Made by a program: the position numbers and the translations under genes
Assembly: GCF_001544475.1 (NCBI RefSeq)
Contig: NZ_FCNW02000007.1
Span: 1 to 64,000 of the forward strand
DNA length: 64,000 nt
Source of the DNA: Caballeronia humi
Lineage (GTDB): Bacteria > Pseudomonadota > Gammaproteobacteria > Burkholderiales > Burkholderiaceae
Reading direction: 5' to 3'
The notes under the pieces: model-generated
What the model was told of the DNA's origin: nothing
The model's database searches: none
The model's input: the letters and a program-made list of their open reading frames with translations, nothing else
Part shown: piece after piece, positions 35,456 through 45,125 of the stretch
Layout of the letters: the number at the start of each line of letters is the position of its first letter
Numbering within the stretch: the first letter of the stretch is position 1

Positions 35456-36148
35456 TTACGCGGCTTCCATCAAACGTTCTGCGGCATTGGCGAGCAATTG
35501 CGTCATGGCGGCTTTCGCGCCTTCGGCATCGCCCGCCTCGATCGCGCGCACCACCTTCGCGAAGTGCGCGAGATGCACTTCGCAAGCGAGCGCGTGCGGG
35601 TGAATGGCCGGCCGCGCCCGCATGCCCATGCGCACGACGCTGCTCATCTGTTTGAGCAACTCGTCACCGCTCGCATCGACGATCGCGCAAAGCAGCGCGT
35701 CTTCGGCCGCGCAGGAATCCGCGCTATTCGCGCTTGCATGCGCCAGGTTCTGATAGGCGATGGCGATCGCGATCCTTTGCTGGCGTCCCGCGCGCATCGC
35801 CGCAAGCGACGCAGCACGCGGATCGACCAGCGCGCGGAACTCCATCAGCCCGCGCAGATACTCGGGGTCGGTTGTCGCGCGCAGGCGCCACTCCGCGACC
35901 TCGTGATCGATGATCAGCCATTCCTTCGACGGCTTGATGCGCGTGCCGGTTTTCGGCCGGACGTCGAGCATCCGGCGCGAAATGAGGATGCTCAGCGCCT
36001 CGCGCATGATGGTCCTGCTGACGCCGTACTTCTTCGACAGGATCACCTGCGGCGGCAAAAGGTTCTCCGCGTATTCGCCATTGACGATGCCTGTGACTAA
36101 CTGATTCACCACACGCTTCACGAGCGATGCTTCGTATCCATGGTTCAT
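35456..36148 (-). CDS. GntR-family regulator, FadR/FCD subfamily
   Basis: A 230-residue repressor-type regulator. The winged helix at about 8-75 (VNQLVTGIVNGEYAENLLPPQVILSKKYGVSRTIMREALSIL) is followed by an all-helical FCD ligand domain with metal-type residues (LLCAIVDASGD, HPHALACEVHLAHFAKVVRAIEAGDAEGAKAAM). Some FCD His ligands appear altered. The target is unknown; neighbours give no clear operon. An inverted repeat 42 bases upstream (36190-36209) may be its operator. Confidence 0.88.
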   Translation of the reverse strand: MNHGYEASLVKRVVNQLVTGIVNGEYAENLLPPQVILSKKYGVSRTIMREALSILISRRMLDVRPKTGTRIKPSKEWLIIDHEVAEWRLRATTDPEYLRGLMEFRALVDPRAASLAAMRAGRQQRIAIAIAYQNLAHASANSADSCAAEDALLCAIVDASGDELLKQMSSVVRMGMRARPAIHPHALACEVHLAHFAKVVRAIEAGDAEGAKAAMTQLLANAAERLMEAA

Positions 36149-36566
36149 GTTCTTCTTCTCATAGAGTCATCCCCGCGCGCCGCTCGTTCGCCACTTCCCC
36201 CGAAGTGGCTGTGGTCCTGAACGCCGGCGCGAAATTTTTCTGCCGCCACATGCTGCGGTATTCCACTGGCGAGCGCCGTTCTCCTCCGAACAGACGGAGG
36301 ACGTCGCGCCTTGTATTCCCTATATTGTTTTAACCGGCTTCGAGGCCATCCGGTCGCGGCGAAGCGCGACCGGACATCCCCAAACGAGCACCGGGCCGCG
36401 CGGTAATTTTTATTCGGTCCACCGTCAGCGGTTCGGTAAAAGCAAGACTATCAACGCGCGGCTTCGTTGCCAATACGGTGCACACGGGATTCGTCCGTGG
36501 AGCGTTCGTGAACCCACACAGGTCGTGCCAGGCCCCGTCGCGCAAGCGTTTGCGCGTATTTCGAGC
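36149..36566. other. Non-coding gap with two inverted repeats
   Basis: Between the GntR and LysR genes. GCCACTTC-N4-GAAGTGGC at 36190-36209 is a perfect palindrome close to the GntR start and a candidate operator. TCCGGTCGCG-N6-CGCGACCGGA at 36349-36374 is a strong hairpin that may end the LysR transcript, although no T-tract follows. No convincing reading frame is seen. Confidence 0.5.
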
Positions 36567-37457
36567 TCACCGCACGTGCTGGAAGATGTCCCTGAGCCAC
36601 TGCGCGAAAACCCTGACGCGCGACGATAGCTGACGGCTTTGGGGATACAGCACGGAGACCGGCATCGGCGGTGGAGGAAAGTCATCGAGCACGATTTCGA
36701 GCGTGCCCGCCGACAATTCGCCGAGCACGCGATAGCGCGGCACCTGCACGATGCCGAGCCCCGCGATGGCCGCGCCCGCATAAAGATCCGCGCCCGTGAC
36801 GGAGACGACCGACGGCAACGGTATTTCCACCACGCGGTCGTCGACGGTGAATTCCATCGGCAGGATGCGGCCCGTTGCGCTCGACACGTAGTTCACCGCG
36901 CGATGGCCGTCGAGCGCATCGAGCGATTGCGGCCTGCTGAATTGCGCGAGATACGCGGGACTCGCAACCGTCACCTGTTCCAGCAGTGCGACGCGCCGCC
37001 CGACCATCGACGAATCCTGCAGGATGCCCGCGCGCAAAACGCAGTCGATGCCTTCGCGCACCAGATCGACTAACCGGTCGTCCTCGCCGATCTGCAATTC
37101 GATGCCGGGATACTGCGCGATGAAACCGGGCAGCGCGGGCACGACGAAGTTCTTCGCCAGCGTGCCCTGCAAATTCACGCGCAGCAGACCCTTCGGCGCG
37201 ACGTGACGGAACGATCCCTCGGCTTCCTCCATGTCGGCGATGAGACGCACGCAGCGCTGGTAATACGCGTCGCCGTCGTGCGTGAGGCGCACGCTACGCG
37301 TCGTGCGCTCGATGAGGCGCGTGCCGAGCCGTTCTTCGAGCCGCTTGAGCAGGTTCGTGACGGTTGCGCGCGGAATCTGCAGATCGTCGGCGGCCTGCGT
37401 GAAGCTGCTCCTCTCCGCGATGCGGATGAAAACCTGCATCTCCTGAAAGCGGTCCAT
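36567..37457 (-). CDS. LysR-family transcriptional regulator
   Basis: A 296-residue regulator. MDRFQEMQVFIRIAERSSFTQAADDLQIPRATVTNLLKRLEERLGTRLIERTTRSVRLT is the canonical N-terminal helix-turn-helix of the subgroup that controls many adjacent efflux or oxidoreductase genes. The ligand domain runs from about 90. It lies 64 bases downstream of a FUSC-like gene on the same strand, so the two may be co-transcribed. ATG 37457 is chosen by alignment; an upstream extension would be 43 residues of non-family sequence. Confidence 0.92.
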   Translation of the reverse strand: MDRFQEMQVFIRIAERSSFTQAADDLQIPRATVTNLLKRLEERLGTRLIERTTRSVRLTHDGDAYYQRCVRLIADMEEAEGSFRHVAPKGLLRVNLQGTLAKNFVVPALPGFIAQYPGIELQIGEDDRLVDLVREGIDCVLRAGILQDSSMVGRRVALLEQVTVASPAYLAQFSRPQSLDALDGHRAVNYVSSATGRILPMEFTVDDRVVEIPLPSVVSVTGADLYAGAAIAGLGIVQVPRYRVLGELSAGTLEIVLDDFPPPPMPVSVLYPQSRQLSSRVRVFAQWLRDIFQHVR

Positions 37458-37521
37458 GCGTGCTCTTGGTTGGCGTTCTGATTGTTGAAGCAAACCGAGC
37501 GATGGTAGCGCAGCGCGGCGA

Positions 37522-38616
37522 TTATTGGCGCGGCAGGCGCAGCGGAAAAATGATCGTCGCGGCGATAATGCCGAGCATCCCGCCAATCAGCGTCTCCCAT
37601 GCGCGCGCGGCGAGCAGCGGCACGGAATGGAGGCCGCTCACCGCCATCGTCACGATCAGCGTGAACGCGAACGCTCCGCACGCGACGTCGTAGCGCTCAG
37701 GCAGCGCCATCGCGTAGATGATCATCGCGATCGCGGCCGCGCACCAGATCAAAAGCGGCGCGTGCAGGGCGAGCGGCAGGCACGCGAGCCCGATCGGCAC
37801 GCCGACGAGCGTCCCGATGATTCTGCGCCGCACGCGCTCGACCGTGCCGGTCGCCGAACCCGCCACGACATACGTGCAGGCCGTGATCGCCCACGCCGAC
37901 TCCGCGAGATCGAACGCCTCGTTCAGCGCGACGACCACGAGCGCGCCGCACGCCGCCTGCAATCCCATGATGAATTCCGCCGATAGCCCGTTGCGCCCCG
38001 CAGGTGGTCCAGGCGAAAGCGCAGCGACGCTCGCCGGCCGCTCGGCAGGGCCGCTCAGGACGCGCGGCACGATCGACGCAAGCGCGGCGATCGCCGACGC
38101 GACGGCGATCGTCGGCAGATCGGCCGTGCCGAGTTGCACGCCATAGGCGAGCAGTTGCCCGATGTAGATCTGCGAGCCGAGGCCCGCGCCGAGCACGCCG
38201 AAGCGCTTCAGATAGCCCACGAGAAACGCGCCGGTCACGAGCATGAGTTCCGGTCCTGCGCGCGCGACACCGTGCAGCAGCGGCGCGAGGATCACGAACA
38301 ACGCCGCGCCGAAGCCCGCCGCCAAACAGAGCACGGCCAGATCGCGGCTCGATTCGAAGCGCGTCGTGCGCGCCTCGGACACGCTCGCCCACAGCGCGAA
38401 GCCGCTCGCGAGCGTGCCGAGCAGCACGCCGCCGGACAGGCCGTGCGTGATGTCCTGCAAGGTGCCGAGCGAGGCGGCGATGCCGTAAGCGGTAACGAGC
38501 CGCAGCCCCTTGATCCGGCGATGCGTCCCGGGATCAATGCGCTCGATCCACGCGATGCCACGTGTCACGAACGATCGTGCGTTGAGAGCAGATTGGTCGT
38601 CGTCGGTCGGGTTCAT
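37522..38616 (-). CDS. FUSC-like inner-membrane protein
   Basis: A 364-residue membrane protein with two sets of about five helices separated by a short loop (about 195-215, rich in Pro/Gly), resembling half of the fusaric-acid-resistance (FUSC/YccS) fold. TVERVRRRIIGTLVGVPIGL matches the RxxGTxxG motif of that family. It may export aromatic compounds or be only structurally related. No adaptor protein is adjacent. Probable operon with the LysR gene. Confidence 0.75.
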   Translation of the reverse strand: MNPTDDDQSALNARSFVTRGIAWIERIDPGTHRRIKGLRLVTAYGIAASLGTLQDITHGLSGGVLLGTLASGFALWASVSEARTTRFESSRDLAVLCLAAGFGAALFVILAPLLHGVARAGPELMLVTGAFLVGYLKRFGVLGAGLGSQIYIGQLLAYGVQLGTADLPTIAVASAIAALASIVPRVLSGPAERPASVAALSPGPPAGRNGLSAEFIMGLQAACGALVVVALNEAFDLAESAWAITACTYVVAGSATGTVERVRRRIIGTLVGVPIGLACLPLALHAPLLIWCAAAIAMIIYAMALPERYDVACGAFAFTLIVTMAVSGLHSVPLLAARAWETLIGGMLGIIAATIIFPLRLPRQ

Positions 38617-38728
38617 CGAGCAGTCGTCAATTCATCGAAAAAGCCGCCAAACGGGGCGCTGTTTGGCGGATCGCACCAACGGCGATGTGGGCAGAATCTG
38701 TCAACGAGGGAGAGAACCAAAGGCTACT

Positions 38729-40237
38729 ATGCAATCGAATCAGCCGGGCATTGACAGGGAAAAAGCACGGCTTCGAGCACTCGTGCTCGTTCCCGCTCTG
38801 ACCCTCCTCGTTTTGTGTGTGCTGTGGGTCACGATCCTCGTGAGACTGCAGATCGAGAAAGAGTCTGTCGTGCGCGACACGCAGGACGCGGCGCGCACCA
38901 TCGCGCATTCGCTCCAGACGCACACGTTGAAGACCATTCACGACGTCGACGTGATCGCGCTTCTCATGAAGTTCGGCTACGAGACTTCCCCGCTTACGTT
39001 CGATCTCACGCGTTACCAATCCTACGGCCTGATCACCGCCGATACGGCGCTGCAGGTGACCATCGTCGGCCCGAACGGCCACGTGCTCAGTTCGACATTG
39101 CCGGTCAAGGGTATCGTCGATCTCAGCGACCGGGAGCATTTTCGCGTGCATCGCGCGAGTGACTCGGTCGGGCTGTTCATCAGCAAGCCCGTGATCGGGC
39201 GCGTGTCGAAGCAATGGTCTGTGCAGGCGACGCGGCGCCTCAATAATCCGGACGGGAGCTTTGCCGGCGTCGTCGTCATCTCCGAAGACCCCGCTTATCT
39301 CACCGATGGCTTCTACAACAGCGCGGCGCTCGGCAAGCACGGTTTGATCGCGGTCGTGTCGAACAAGGGCTTCACGCTGTCGCGCCGTGCGGGCGAATCG
39401 CGCAGCGTCACAGGCGGCCCGCAACTCGAAAGCTATCAGGACATTGCACGCGCGCCGAACGGCACGATCGTGGACCCGGTCGATGGCATCGAGCGGATCG
39501 TCGCGAGCAGCACGATCGATCGTTACGGTATCGTCGTGATCGCGGGGCTCTCGCTCGACGAAGCGCTCGACGACTACTACCGCATGCGCCGCGTCTACGT
39601 GACGATGGCCGCCGTCATCTCCGTGATGCTGATCGGTTTCGCGATCTGGATCATGGCGCTCGTCTCGACGCTGCATCGCCGCAAGGACTTGCTGCGCCGT
39701 CTCTCGGAAACGGACCGGCTGACAGGCCTCTACAACCGCGGACGCATCAAGGACCTTCTGCAGGACGCGGCCGCCGGGCAGCATGCATGCGGCAGGGTTG
39801 CGGCGATCTTCGTCGACCTCGACAACTTCAAGCAGCTTAACGATACCTACGGGCATCAATGCGGCGACGAAGTGCTCACCGTGCTCGCGGAACGCTTGCG
39901 CGCGGCGGTGGGCGAGCGCGGTGTGATCGGCCGTCTGGGCGGTGACGAGTTTCTCGTGGTGCTCGAATGTGACGACGCACTCTTCGCGGCCAAACGCACG
40001 GCCGACGCGATCGCGCATGCGCTCGCCGCCGACATCAGTGTGCGCGGCAAGCCGTACGTCATGCGCGCGAGCCTGGGCGTCGCGGTGCTCGCCGCCGGCG
40101 AGACGGCCGACGATCTCGTGCGCAAGGCCGATCATGCGATGTACGAGGCGAAGCAGGGCGGCCGTGGTGGACGCACGACGACGTGGCACGCTTTCGGCGA
40201 CCAGACCCTCCTCGCGGCGGAAGAAGACGCGGCGTGA
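38729..40237 (+). CDS. Membrane diguanylate cyclase with periplasmic Cache-like sensor
   Basis: A 502-residue protein. The first membrane helix is at about 20-42, a periplasmic PDC/Cache-like sensor at about 45-290 (TVDLSDREHFRVH-like, VQATRRLNNPDGSFAGVVVISEDPAYL), and the second helix at about 290-315. The GGDEF domain at about 345-490 has the intact active site GGDEF (404-408), so it should make c-di-GMP. The RxxD inhibitory site that normally lies five residues before is missing. ATG 38729 follows an AAAGG. Stand-alone; convergent with the fuconate dehydratase gene. Confidence 0.9.
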   Translation: MQSNQPGIDREKARLRALVLVPALTLLVLCVLWVTILVRLQIEKESVVRDTQDAARTIAHSLQTHTLKTIHDVDVIALLMKFGYETSPLTFDLTRYQSYGLITADTALQVTIVGPNGHVLSSTLPVKGIVDLSDREHFRVHRASDSVGLFISKPVIGRVSKQWSVQATRRLNNPDGSFAGVVVISEDPAYLTDGFYNSAALGKHGLIAVVSNKGFTLSRRAGESRSVTGGPQLESYQDIARAPNGTIVDPVDGIERIVASSTIDRYGIVVIAGLSLDEALDDYYRMRRVYVTMAAVISVMLIGFAIWIMALVSTLHRRKDLLRRLSETDRLTGLYNRGRIKDLLQDAAAGQHACGRVAAIFVDLDNFKQLNDTYGHQCGDEVLTVLAERLRAAVGERGVIGRLGGDEFLVVLECDDALFAAKRTADAIAHALAADISVRGKPYVMRASLGVAVLAAGETADDLVRKADHAMYEAKQGGRGGRTTTWHAFGDQTLLAAEEDAA

Positions 40238-40241
40238 AAAC

Positions 40242-41540
40242 TCACGCGTGCCACGCCGCGCCGTCGGGAAACGTGAAGCGCTCCAGCGATTCGGCATGGA
40301 TCTCGATGCTGTAGCCCGGCGCTTGCGGCGGCATGTAGCGGCCATTCGCGATCACGACGGGATCGATGAAATGCTCATGCAGATGATCGACGTATTCGAG
40401 CACGCGATTTTCCAGCGACCCCGACACGCACACGTAATCGAACAGCGAAATATGCTGCACGTACTCGCATAACCCGACGCCGCCCGCATGCGGGCACACC
40501 GGCACGCCGAACTTCGCGGCCATCAGCAGCACAATCAGCACCTCATTCAATCCGCCGAGCCGGCAACTGTCCACCTGACAGAAATCGATCGCCTGCGCCT
40601 GCAGCAACTGCTTGAACATCACACGATTGTGGCAATGCTCGCCCGTCGCGACGCCGATAGGCGCCACGCGTTGCCGGATCGCGGCGTGCCCGAGGATGTC
40701 GTCGGGGCTCGTCGGCTCTTCGATCCACCACGGATCGAATTCGGCAAGACGCCGCATGTTTGCGATCGCCTGATCGACTTCCCAGACTTGATTCGCGTCC
40801 ATCATCAGCTTGCGGTCGGGCCCGATCTCCTCACGCAGGATGCGCGCGCGCCGCACGTCTTCATCGAGATCGCCACCGACTTTCTGCTTGAAATGCGTCC
40901 AGCCTTGCGCGACGCCTTCGCGCGCGAGGCGGCGGATCTTGTCGTCGTCGTAGCCGAGCCAGCCGGCCGATGTCGTGTACGCGGGATAGCCGTCGGCCCG
41001 CATCTCGCGTTCGCGCTCGCGCTTGGTCGGCTCATGACGGCGCAGGATCGCAAGCGCTTCGTACGGCGTGAGCGCATCGGTGACATAGCGGAAATCGAGG
41101 CAGCGCACGAGCTCTTCCGGGCTCATGTCGACGAGCAGCATCCAGAGCGGCTTCTTCTCCGCTTTCGCCCACAAGTCCCACACCGCGTTGACCACCGCTG
41201 CAGTCGCGAGATGGATCACGCCTTTCTCCGGGCCGATCCAGCGCAACTGGCTGTCGGACGTGAACGCCCGCCAGAAGCCGCCCATGTCGGCGGCGATGTC
41301 CTCCAGTCGTTTGCCGACGACGAGCGGCGCCAGCGCCTTCACGGCCTGCACGACCACCTCGTTGCCGCGCCCGATCGTGAACGTGAGTCCATGACCAGCG
41401 AGCCCTCCGGGCGCATCGGTTTCGAGGATCGCGTAGGTCGCCGAGTAGTCGGGCGCGGCGTTCATCGCGTCGGAGCCGTCGAGCGAGCGGGAAGTCGGAA
41501 AGCGAATGTCGCGCACGGAGAGATGGGTGATCGTGGTCAT
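40242..41540 (-). CDS. fucD: L-fuconate dehydratase
   Basis: A 432-residue enolase-superfamily enzyme that dehydrates L-fuconate to 2-keto-3-deoxy-L-fuconate. The catalytic set falls at Lys218/Lys220 (HFKQKVGG), metal ligands Asp248 (DANQVW), Glu274 (WIEEPTS) and Glu301 (GEHCHN), and His351 (CPHAGG). These positions agree with what I recall for characterised FucD (Lys220, His351). The gene diverges from a GntR regulator and a sugar ABC operon, which fits a hexonate or fucose catabolic locus. Downstream pathway enzymes are not in the window. Confidence 0.93.
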   Translation of the reverse strand: MTTITHLSVRDIRFPTSRSLDGSDAMNAAPDYSATYAILETDAPGGLAGHGLTFTIGRGNEVVVQAVKALAPLVVGKRLEDIAADMGGFWRAFTSDSQLRWIGPEKGVIHLATAAVVNAVWDLWAKAEKKPLWMLLVDMSPEELVRCLDFRYVTDALTPYEALAILRRHEPTKREREREMRADGYPAYTTSAGWLGYDDDKIRRLAREGVAQGWTHFKQKVGGDLDEDVRRARILREEIGPDRKLMMDANQVWEVDQAIANMRRLAEFDPWWIEEPTSPDDILGHAAIRQRVAPIGVATGEHCHNRVMFKQLLQAQAIDFCQVDSCRLGGLNEVLIVLLMAAKFGVPVCPHAGGVGLCEYVQHISLFDYVCVSGSLENRVLEYVDHLHEHFIDPVVIANGRYMPPQAPGYSIEIHAESLERFTFPDGAAWHA

Positions 41541-41619
41541 TGTCGGCTCCTTGAAAACACCATGACGGCTTGCAAGCCGCGTCGATTTGTTCAGGCGAAT
41601 GACGGCGCGAAGGACGACG

Positions 41620-41648
41620 TTGACAAGCGCGATTCCGCCTCCTAGCCT
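41620..41648 (+). promoter_or_regulatory. Sigma-70-type promoter of the GntR gene
   Basis: TTGACA at 41620-41625, a 17-base spacer, then TAGCCT at 41643-41648. The -35 is perfect and the -10 is weak. The partly symmetric CTAGCATGTTAG just downstream (41650-41661) shares GTTAGT with the operator at 42448 and may be the repressor site. Confidence 0.5.
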
Positions 41649-41679
41649 GCTAGCATGTTAGTTCGAAATCAGGGGCCGC

Positions 41680-42417
41680 GTGAGCGATTCGACCGACGAT
41701 GCGAGTCTTGCCGCCGACCCCTATCGCGCGCTGGAAACGCTCCAGGGCGCCGGACGCGGCAGTCTTACCGATGCCGTGGCGGAAGCGTTGCGCGGCGCGA
41801 TCATCAGCCTCGCGATGGAGCCCGGCATGATGATCGACAAGCTCGCCGTGTGCGAACGCATGGGCGTGTCGCGCTTTCCGGTATCGGCGGCGCTCGCGAA
41901 GCTCGCGGCGGCGGGACTCGTCGAAGTCTTGCCGCAGCGCGGCACGCGCGTGATGCCAATCGTGATGCACGACATCCGCCAGCATCTGTTCATTCGCAGC
42001 GCCCTCGAAGTGGAAACGGTACGCACGCTGACCAGTGCTTCACCCAATGCAATGATTGAAGTGCTCGGTGCACTCGACGCAAATCTGAACCGGCAGCGCG
42101 AGATCGTAGCGGCGGGCTTGCGGCCCGAGTTCCATACGCTCGATCTCGCGTTTCACGAGATTCTGCTCGATGCAACCGGCTTGCCGCGCGTGAAGGAAAT
42201 CGTCGCGGTGTCGCGCAGTGCGCTCGATCGCGCGCGGCGCCTGATGGCGAGCCCCGAACGCCACGCGCATACGCTTGCCGAGCACGAGCGCATCGTCGAA
42301 GCCATACGAACACGCGATGCGGAAGCGGCCGCGCATGCGATGCACCATCACCTGGATGAAGTCGTCGCGGAGTTGCGGCGCTTCGCCAGCGAACGGCCGG
42401 ATTTGTTCAGGGAATGA
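41680..42417 (+). CDS. GntR-family regulator (FCD) of the fuconate locus
   Basis: A 245-residue regulator. The N-terminal winged helix (LTDAVAEALRGAIISLAMEPGMMIDKLAVCERMGVSRFPVSAALAKLAAAGLV) precedes an FCD domain with metal-binding pattern (FHTLDLAFHEILLDATG, HAHTLAEHERIVEAIRTRDAEAAAHAMHHHLDE). GTG start 41680. It lies between fucD and the sugar ABC operon and most likely represses both, with the sugar acid as inducer. A short palindrome at 42448 fits its operator. Confidence 0.88.
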   Translation: MSDSTDDASLAADPYRALETLQGAGRGSLTDAVAEALRGAIISLAMEPGMMIDKLAVCERMGVSRFPVSAALAKLAAAGLVEVLPQRGTRVMPIVMHDIRQHLFIRSALEVETVRTLTSASPNAMIEVLGALDANLNRQREIVAAGLRPEFHTLDLAFHEILLDATGLPRVKEIVAVSRSALDRARRLMASPERHAHTLAEHERIVEAIRTRDAEAAAHAMHHHLDEVVAELRRFASERPDLFRE

Positions 42418-42447
42418 CGAATAACGCATAACGCATGACTGAGGAGA

Positions 42448-42462
42448 TGACTCAGTTAGTCA
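42448..42462. promoter_or_regulatory. Operator-like palindrome TGACT-N5-AGTCA
   Basis: It lies just upstream of the sugar-binding protein gene, 24 bases before its ATG, overlapped by a second inverted repeat (CTGAG-N7-CTCAG, 42439-42455). A likely site for the adjacent GntR regulator. Confidence 0.55.
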
Positions 42463-42485
42463 ACCCGGTGTGGAGGAGACAAAAA

Positions 42486-43967
42486 ATGAAGTTGCTAAGA
42501 CTGGCAAGCGCGGCCGTTGCAATGGCGGCCGCGGGACTTATCGCGGGCACAGCGCAAGCCGCGGAGGATTTCAAGGGCGTGACCGTTAACGTGATGACGT
42601 TCGTCGGACCGCAGATCGCGGAGCCGTTGCAGCGCCGTGCGCCCGAGTTCGAAAAGCTGACGGGCGCGAAGGTCAACATCCTGACGGTGCCGTTCTCGGA
42701 TCTCTATCAGAAGCTGCTAACCGACTGGGCTTCCGGTACGAACTCGGTGGACGCCGCCGTGTTCGCGCCGCAATGGATGGTTGATTACACGAAGGGCAAT
42801 TTCCTCGAAGACCTCTCGGGACGCATCGCGAAGGATGCGGCGCTGAAGGAGGGCGACGTAATGCCGTTCTTCGTCGACTTCTCGCAGAAGTTCAACGGCA
42901 AGACGTATCTGGTCGCGCTCGACGGCGACTTCCAGATGGTCTACTACCGCACCGATATCCTGAAAGCGCTCGGCAAGCAGCCGCCGAAAACCTGGGACGA
43001 CTATCTCGACATCGCGAAGGCGGCCAACGGCAAGACCTTCGAAGGCGGCGACGGCAAGCCGGTAGCGGGATCGTGCATTTCGAAGAAGCGCAACGCGCAG
43101 GCTTACTGGGCGATCATTTCGATCGCGGGCGGCTATCTGCAATCGAAAGGCACGGCGCAAGGCGCATTCTTCGATCCGCGCACGTTCAAGCCGCTCGTGA
43201 ACAACGACGCGTTCAAGGCCGCGCTCAACGTGCTTAAGGAATCGACGAGCTACGGGCCGCCCAACGAAATCAATCTCGATGTGGGCGATACGCGCAGCGC
43301 GTTCATCTCCGGGCATTGTGCGTTGACGCTCGACTGGGGCGACGTCGGCGTGCTGGCGATCGATCCGAAGCAGTCGAAGGTGATCGACAAGGTCGGCGCC
43401 GTGATCCTGCCGGGCTCGACGAAAGTGCTGAACCGCGATACCGGCAAGCTCGTGCCGTGCGACAAGAGCACGTGTCCGTATGCCGTCGATGGCGTGAATC
43501 ACGCGCCGTTCGCCGCGTTCGGCGGGTGGTCGGGCGGGGTCAATTCGAAGGCCAAGCCGAAGGTGAAGGAGGCCGCTTACGCGTTTCTCTCATACATGAG
43601 CCAGCCGGCGCAATCGAACGTGGACGTGACGATCGGCGCGACGGGTTTCAATCCGTATCGCCGCTCACAGTTCACCGATATGGCGATGTGGAAAAAGGCG
43701 GGCATGAGCGAGCCGGCGGCGAACTCGTATCTCGGCGCGATCAAGTCGAGCCTGGAAAGCCCGAACATGATCATCGACTTGCGCATTCCGCAGAATCAGC
43801 GCTATGAACAGGTCGTGCTCGACACGGCGGTGGCGCGCTTCCTCGCGGGCGAACTCGATGCCGATGCGACGATGAAGGCGATCCAGAGCGGCTGGGACGA
43901 AATCACCGAGGACCTCAACAAGGACACGCAGTTGCGCGCGTACAAGGCGTCGATCGGAGCGAAGTAG
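42486..43967 (+). CDS. Sugar ABC transporter substrate-binding protein
   Basis: A 493-residue periplasmic binding protein of the MalE-like family 1. Signal MKLLRLASAAVAMAAAGLIAGTAQA, then a mature start EDFKGVTVNVMTFVGPQIAEPL. ATG 42486 follows GTGGAGGAG. It forms an operon with two permeases and an ATPase (gaps of 4 bases or overlaps). Context suggests uptake of fucose, a fuconate-like acid or a related plant sugar; the binding residues cannot be assigned. Confidence 0.9.
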   Translation: MKLLRLASAAVAMAAAGLIAGTAQAAEDFKGVTVNVMTFVGPQIAEPLQRRAPEFEKLTGAKVNILTVPFSDLYQKLLTDWASGTNSVDAAVFAPQWMVDYTKGNFLEDLSGRIAKDAALKEGDVMPFFVDFSQKFNGKTYLVALDGDFQMVYYRTDILKALGKQPPKTWDDYLDIAKAANGKTFEGGDGKPVAGSCISKKRNAQAYWAIISIAGGYLQSKGTAQGAFFDPRTFKPLVNNDAFKAALNVLKESTSYGPPNEINLDVGDTRSAFISGHCALTLDWGDVGVLAIDPKQSKVIDKVGAVILPGSTKVLNRDTGKLVPCDKSTCPYAVDGVNHAPFAAFGGWSGGVNSKAKPKVKEAAYAFLSYMSQPAQSNVDVTIGATGFNPYRRSQFTDMAMWKKAGMSEPAANSYLGAIKSSLESPNMIIDLRIPQNQRYEQVVLDTAVARFLAGELDADATMKAIQSGWDEITEDLNKDTQLRAYKASIGAK

Positions 43968-43970
43968 CGT

Positions 43971-45125
43971 ATGCAATCTTCGTCGCAGGCATCGTCGGCG
44001 GGCGCGCCGCGTCGCGCGTGGCGGCGCTCGTCGGTATCGAACTGGCTCGACCGGCAGGCGCCGTATGTTTTCGTCCTGCCGACGGTGCTCGTGATACTCG
44101 CGTTCTCGATCTTTCCGCTCGTGAGTTCGGCGTATCTGTCACTGATGCGTTTTTCGCTGGGCGAGGGCGGCTATGAACTGACGTTCGTCGGGCTGCGCAA
44201 CTATGTGCGGCTCTTCAGCGGCACGCAGCAGTTTCATTTCGTCGGCGTGTTCAGGCCGCCCGGCATCGCAAGCATCGCGGTGATGGTTGTTGCGGTGCTG
44301 CTCGTCGCGTGGTGGTTCGTGCGCTATTTGCGTGGCGCTCGCCGGTCGATCATCGGCTTCATCGGACGATCGATTTCAGCCGTCCTGTTCCTCGCGCTCG
44401 TCTGGCTCGCGACCAATACGACGGGCAACGGCGGCGCGCTCGGCAGCCTCATGGTGACGATGTTCTATGTCGTGTTCGGCGTGGCCTTGCAGTTTCTCAT
44501 CGGGCTCGGCCTCGCTTATCTTTGCACGTTGCCGCTCAAGGGCGGGCGCTTCTTCCGTCTGCTTTTTTTCCTGCCGCTGATGGTCACGCCCGTAGGCATT
44601 GCGTACATGTTCCGCATGATGGCCGACACCTCCGTTGGTCCGCTCGCGCCGCTCTGGGCGGCGCTCGGGCTCGGGCAGATCGCGTGGGCCGCGGACCCGT
44701 GGCTTGCGCGCTCGGTCGTCGTGATCGGCGATACGTGGCAATGGGTGCCGTTCATGTTCCTCGTGCTGCTCGCCGCGCTCGAAGGCACGTCGCGCGATCA
44801 GATCGAAGCGGCGCAGCTCGACGGCGCGTCGAACTGGCGCATCTTTCGCGACGTCACATGGCCGTCGATCGCGCCGGTCGCCGCAAGCGCGGTGCTGATC
44901 CGTCTGATCGAAGCGTTCAAGGTCGTGGACCTGCCGAACGTGCTGACGAACGGCGGCCCCGGCATCGCGACGGAATCGATGACGCTGCACGCGTTCATCG
45001 AATGGCGCACGCTGAATCTCGGCGGTGCTTCGGCGGTGGCGTACATGCTGTTCTTCGTCTCGACGATTGCGTGCGTGTCGTTCTTTCAGCTCGTCGTCAG
45101 GCGCGCGAGGGGGCAGGCGGCATGA
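43971..45125 (+). CDS. Sugar ABC permease, MalF type
   Basis: A 384-residue inner-membrane permease with about eight helices. It is longer than usual because of an extra segment at about 95-150 (two helices, IASIAVMVVAVLLVAWWFV and ISAVLFLALVWLA). The EAA loop EAAQLDGASNWRIFRDVTWPSIAP contacts the ATPase. It starts 4 bases after the binding-protein stop and overlaps the next permease by ATGA. Confidence 0.92.
   Translation: MQSSSQASSAGAPRRAWRRSSVSNWLDRQAPYVFVLPTVLVILAFSIFPLVSSAYLSLMRFSLGEGGYELTFVGLRNYVRLFSGTQQFHFVGVFRPPGIASIAVMVVAVLLVAWWFVRYLRGARRSIIGFIGRSISAVLFLALVWLATNTTGNGGALGSLMVTMFYVVFGVALQFLIGLGLAYLCTLPLKGGRFFRLLFFLPLMVTPVGIAYMFRMMADTSVGPLAPLWAALGLGQIAWAADPWLARSVVVIGDTWQWVPFMFLVLLAALEGTSRDQIEAAQLDGASNWRIFRDVTWPSIAPVAASAVLIRLIEAFKVVDLPNVLTNGGPGIATESMTLHAFIEWRTLNLGGASAVAYMLFFVSTIACVSFFQLVVRRARGQAA

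Noticed and set aside
36127..36333. 68-codon plus-strand frame upstream of the GntR gene
   Set aside because: No ribosome site and it overlaps a palindrome and the regulator's 5' end.
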